DNA from: Triatoma infestans
Lineage: Eukaryota > Arthropoda > Insecta > Hemiptera > Reduviidae
Length of the DNA stretch: 64,000 nucleotides
NCBI GenBank assembly: GCA_011037195.1
Contig: JAAEAF010002373.1
Span: 1 to 64,000 of the forward strand
Reading direction: 5' to 3'
This document shows, piece after piece, positions 23,601-26,600 of this stretch. Within the stretch, counting starts at the first letter, position 1; every line of letters begins with the position of its first letter. Position numbers and translations under genes: made by a program. The notes beneath the pieces were generated by a model. It was not told where the DNA came from. It made no database searches and worked only from the letters and a program-made list of their open reading frames with translations.

Positions 23601-26600
23601 TAAAGTCCTTAGAATGTGTTTAGCTAAATATTATAAGTGTAAACATGAACAAAATACATAAAAATACACAAAGTATTGAATATCAAAAAATATTAGTCTT
23701 TAGCTAGATATTATAAAATGTTTGCCCACGACTTTGGAAGCCATCTCGCGGCTCAAAAACAATATTACAGTCCTTAGAATGTTTCAAGCTAAATATTATA
23801 AAACATAGCCGCAGGTCATGCATGCCCATCTCGCGGCTAACAAATATTTTTTTTACCTTAGACTGTTTTCAAGCTAGATTTTTCAAAACGTAGCCGCATG
23901 CCTCGCATGCCATCCCGCGGCTCAAAAATTTTTTTTTTCTCCAGGTTAAAAATCACTTAGAGGTCTCATCGTAATTTTGTAGCCGCGCGCCTGACCCCTG
24001 CCTTCGGGCGTAAATTCATAAGTGCCTGGGGCTCAACAAAATCTGACCTAGAATCAGCAAATACCCACTACTTGGTACCTCTTACCCATACCGTCCCTAG
24101 GGAGGTGCCAGATGGGGGAGCCCAAAGGTGAGAATACCAACTCTCTAACCCCCAGCCCTTCCCCCCCTCCTGCACCACCCCTAGAGATCCTAAGAAGAGC
24201 CCCCTTCGCCGCCCTTTCCACCACTAGGTGCAAAGGTGACAGATTGAGGATAACCTCCATCCCGGCGGTGGGGCAAGTCCTCATAGCCCCCGTCATGCAT
24301 AAGCATGCGAGCCGCTGTACCTTGTCAAGAGTTTTCCTGACCGATACTTCTTTGGTCTTCCTAAACCAAGCCACCGCGCCATAGGTGATAACTGGTCTCA
24401 CCATCATGGTGTACATCCACCGTAGGATTCTCGGGGGGCATCCCCAGGATTTGCCCGCCATCCTCCTACATATCATGAGGGCGCCAGTGGCCTTATTAAC
24501 AGTTGATTCAATGTGTTTCTTCCATAGGAGTTTACTATCAAAAGTCACCCCTAGGTACTTAACCTCCTTTTCCCACCCTACTTCTTCTCCGGCTAGCCGG
24601 ATATTTTTCAGGCGTGGGAGTGTTCTTTTCCTAGTGAAGGGTATCACAGTGGTTTTCGTTGGATTAACCTTCAACCCCACTGAGACACACCACCCACTAG
24701 TGATATCTAGACCCCTCTGTATTATGTCACATAGGGTTTCTTCAAACTTTCCTCTAGCAATAATGACGACGTCGTCAGCATATCCCTGACAGGCAATGCC
24801 GACGTCCGTCAGTTTGTAGAGGAGCTCATCCACCACCAGGCTCCACATTAGGGGTGACAAAACCCCCCCTTGCGGACAGCCACGAGTAGTGCGGGAGCGG
24901 ATGGTCCGTGAGCCCACCACAGTCTCTACCGTTCTTGTAGACAACATTTCCATCATCCATCTGGCGGTTGTTCCATCCACCCCCCTTCTAACAAGGGCTC
25001 TGCCAACCGCCTCATGGGAAGTATTGTCAAACGCGCCTTCTATGTCCAAGAAGGCACAGATGGCCGTTTTCTTAGCATCTAGGGTCCTCTGGATTACATC
25101 TGTCAGCCGATATAGAGCGGTATCCGCCCACCTTCCCGCCCGATATGCGTGCTGACAGGGGTGCAAAGGCACCCTCTCCAGAACCCCTGTCCTGATATAG
25201 TTGTCCACGGCCTTCTCCATAGTCTTTAAAAGAAAAGACGTAAGGCAGATAGGCCTAAAGGACTTGGGCAAGGTGGCGTCCCTTTTCCAAACCTTGGGGA
25301 TAAAGACCACCCTAGCCCTTCTCCACGGCCTCGGTATATACCCGAGTGCCAAACTGCTCCGAAAGATCTTAACCAAGTGTGGAAGAACCTCCCCTAGGCC
25401 CTTTTGTAGGAGGGCCGGGAAGATCTCATCCACACCAGGCGACTTGAAGGGCTGAAACTTATTTATTGCCCATTCTATTCTTAGTGGCGTGCAGATGGTT
25501 CTGGCCACCTCCCAGTCATCCCTTACCGGTCTGCTGGGCCCTATCGTGTCAGTACCATCCTCTGGTGGCAGACTCCCCGGAAAGTGGGTCTCCAGCAGGA
25601 GAAGAGCACGTTGCTCCCCATCCTGCGTATAGCTGCCATCAGGTCTTTTGAGTGACATCAATGCTCCAACACCGTGTTTGGCCATTGCCTTATGCAATCT
25701 GGCTGCCACGGGTGCGGAGCTGATGTCCTCACAGAATTTCTTGTAACTAGTTCTTTTAGCTTTTCTAATCTCCTTGTTGTAGGTAGTAAGCGCCCGCGTG
25801 TAGCTCTGCCAATCCCCAGTGCGCTTGGCCCTATTAAAGAGCTTGCGCACTTTGGATCTTAGATTGGACAGATCTCTGCTCCACCAGGGGACGTCCCTAC
25901 CTACAGCACCGGAGTCTACTCACGGGGCAACTGTCTTCAAAGGCGCCTACCAGCGCCTCATTCAGTTCCTCTACCCTATGCTCCAGCTCCAAACGACACT
26001 GCGGCGCCCTCGCAGTGCCGGTACGATTTAGAGCGCAGCTCAAATTGGTGACAAATTCCTCCCAATTTGTACGTCTGGGGTTTCTCCACTCTGCTCCCCC
26101 ATCGCCAAGCCCCTCCAGACTGAATGTAATAATTCGATGATCTGAAAGGGAAGGCTCATCCGAGACTTCCCAGCTCCCGACAAACTGCCCGATGCTAGGA
26201 CTACCAAAGGTAATATCCAGAACCTCCTGCCTTGCCCTAGTTACGAACGTAGGTGACGCCCCGACGTTGAAAATATCTAGGTTATATTGGAGGATAAACT
26301 CTAAAAGGTACTCACCTCTTCTGTTGTTTCTTCTGCTCCCCCACACTCTGTTGTGGGCGTTCGCATCGCATCCAATGAGGAAAGGCAGCTTCCGCTCCCG
26401 GCAGTATTCTACCAACCTCTGAACCTCCGCCGGCGGTACATCCCTGTCCCCAGCGAAGTAACAGGATGCTATCACAACGGCGCGGTTGTTACCTCCATAA
26501 TTCAAGTGGGCCAAAATGGATACCAGATCCCGCGTCGTAAATTCTGAAAAACATGTATAGTTAATATTATTTCTGATCAGGATGCAGGCCCTAGGATTTT

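Larger units (their letters stand above)
17634..24072. mobile_element. 6.4-kb giant palindrome: foldback-like element with PolB fragment
   Basis: Inserted in LINE-1 ORF2. Its ends are exact inverted copies: left AGTAGTGGGTATTTGCTGAT, right its complement. The arms (17634 to about 19440 and about 21190 to 24072) are built largely of satellite-like units containing 'gagccgtgagatg', 'aagactagggcta', 'ataatatttagct' and 'attctaagga'; the right arm carries the same units in reverse. The core (19440-21190) contains a protein-primed family B DNA polymerase fragment. Flanks TGTACC (17628-17633) and GGTACC (24074-24079) resemble an imperfect 6-bp duplication. Long arms of tandem repeats recall foldback elements; the polymerase and 6-bp duplication recall Polinton/Maverick. 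The link is inference. Confidence 0.8.

Noticed and set aside
24112..25455. Plus-strand frames opposite LINE-1 RT
   Set aside because: Shadows of the RT coding strand, with no domain of their own.
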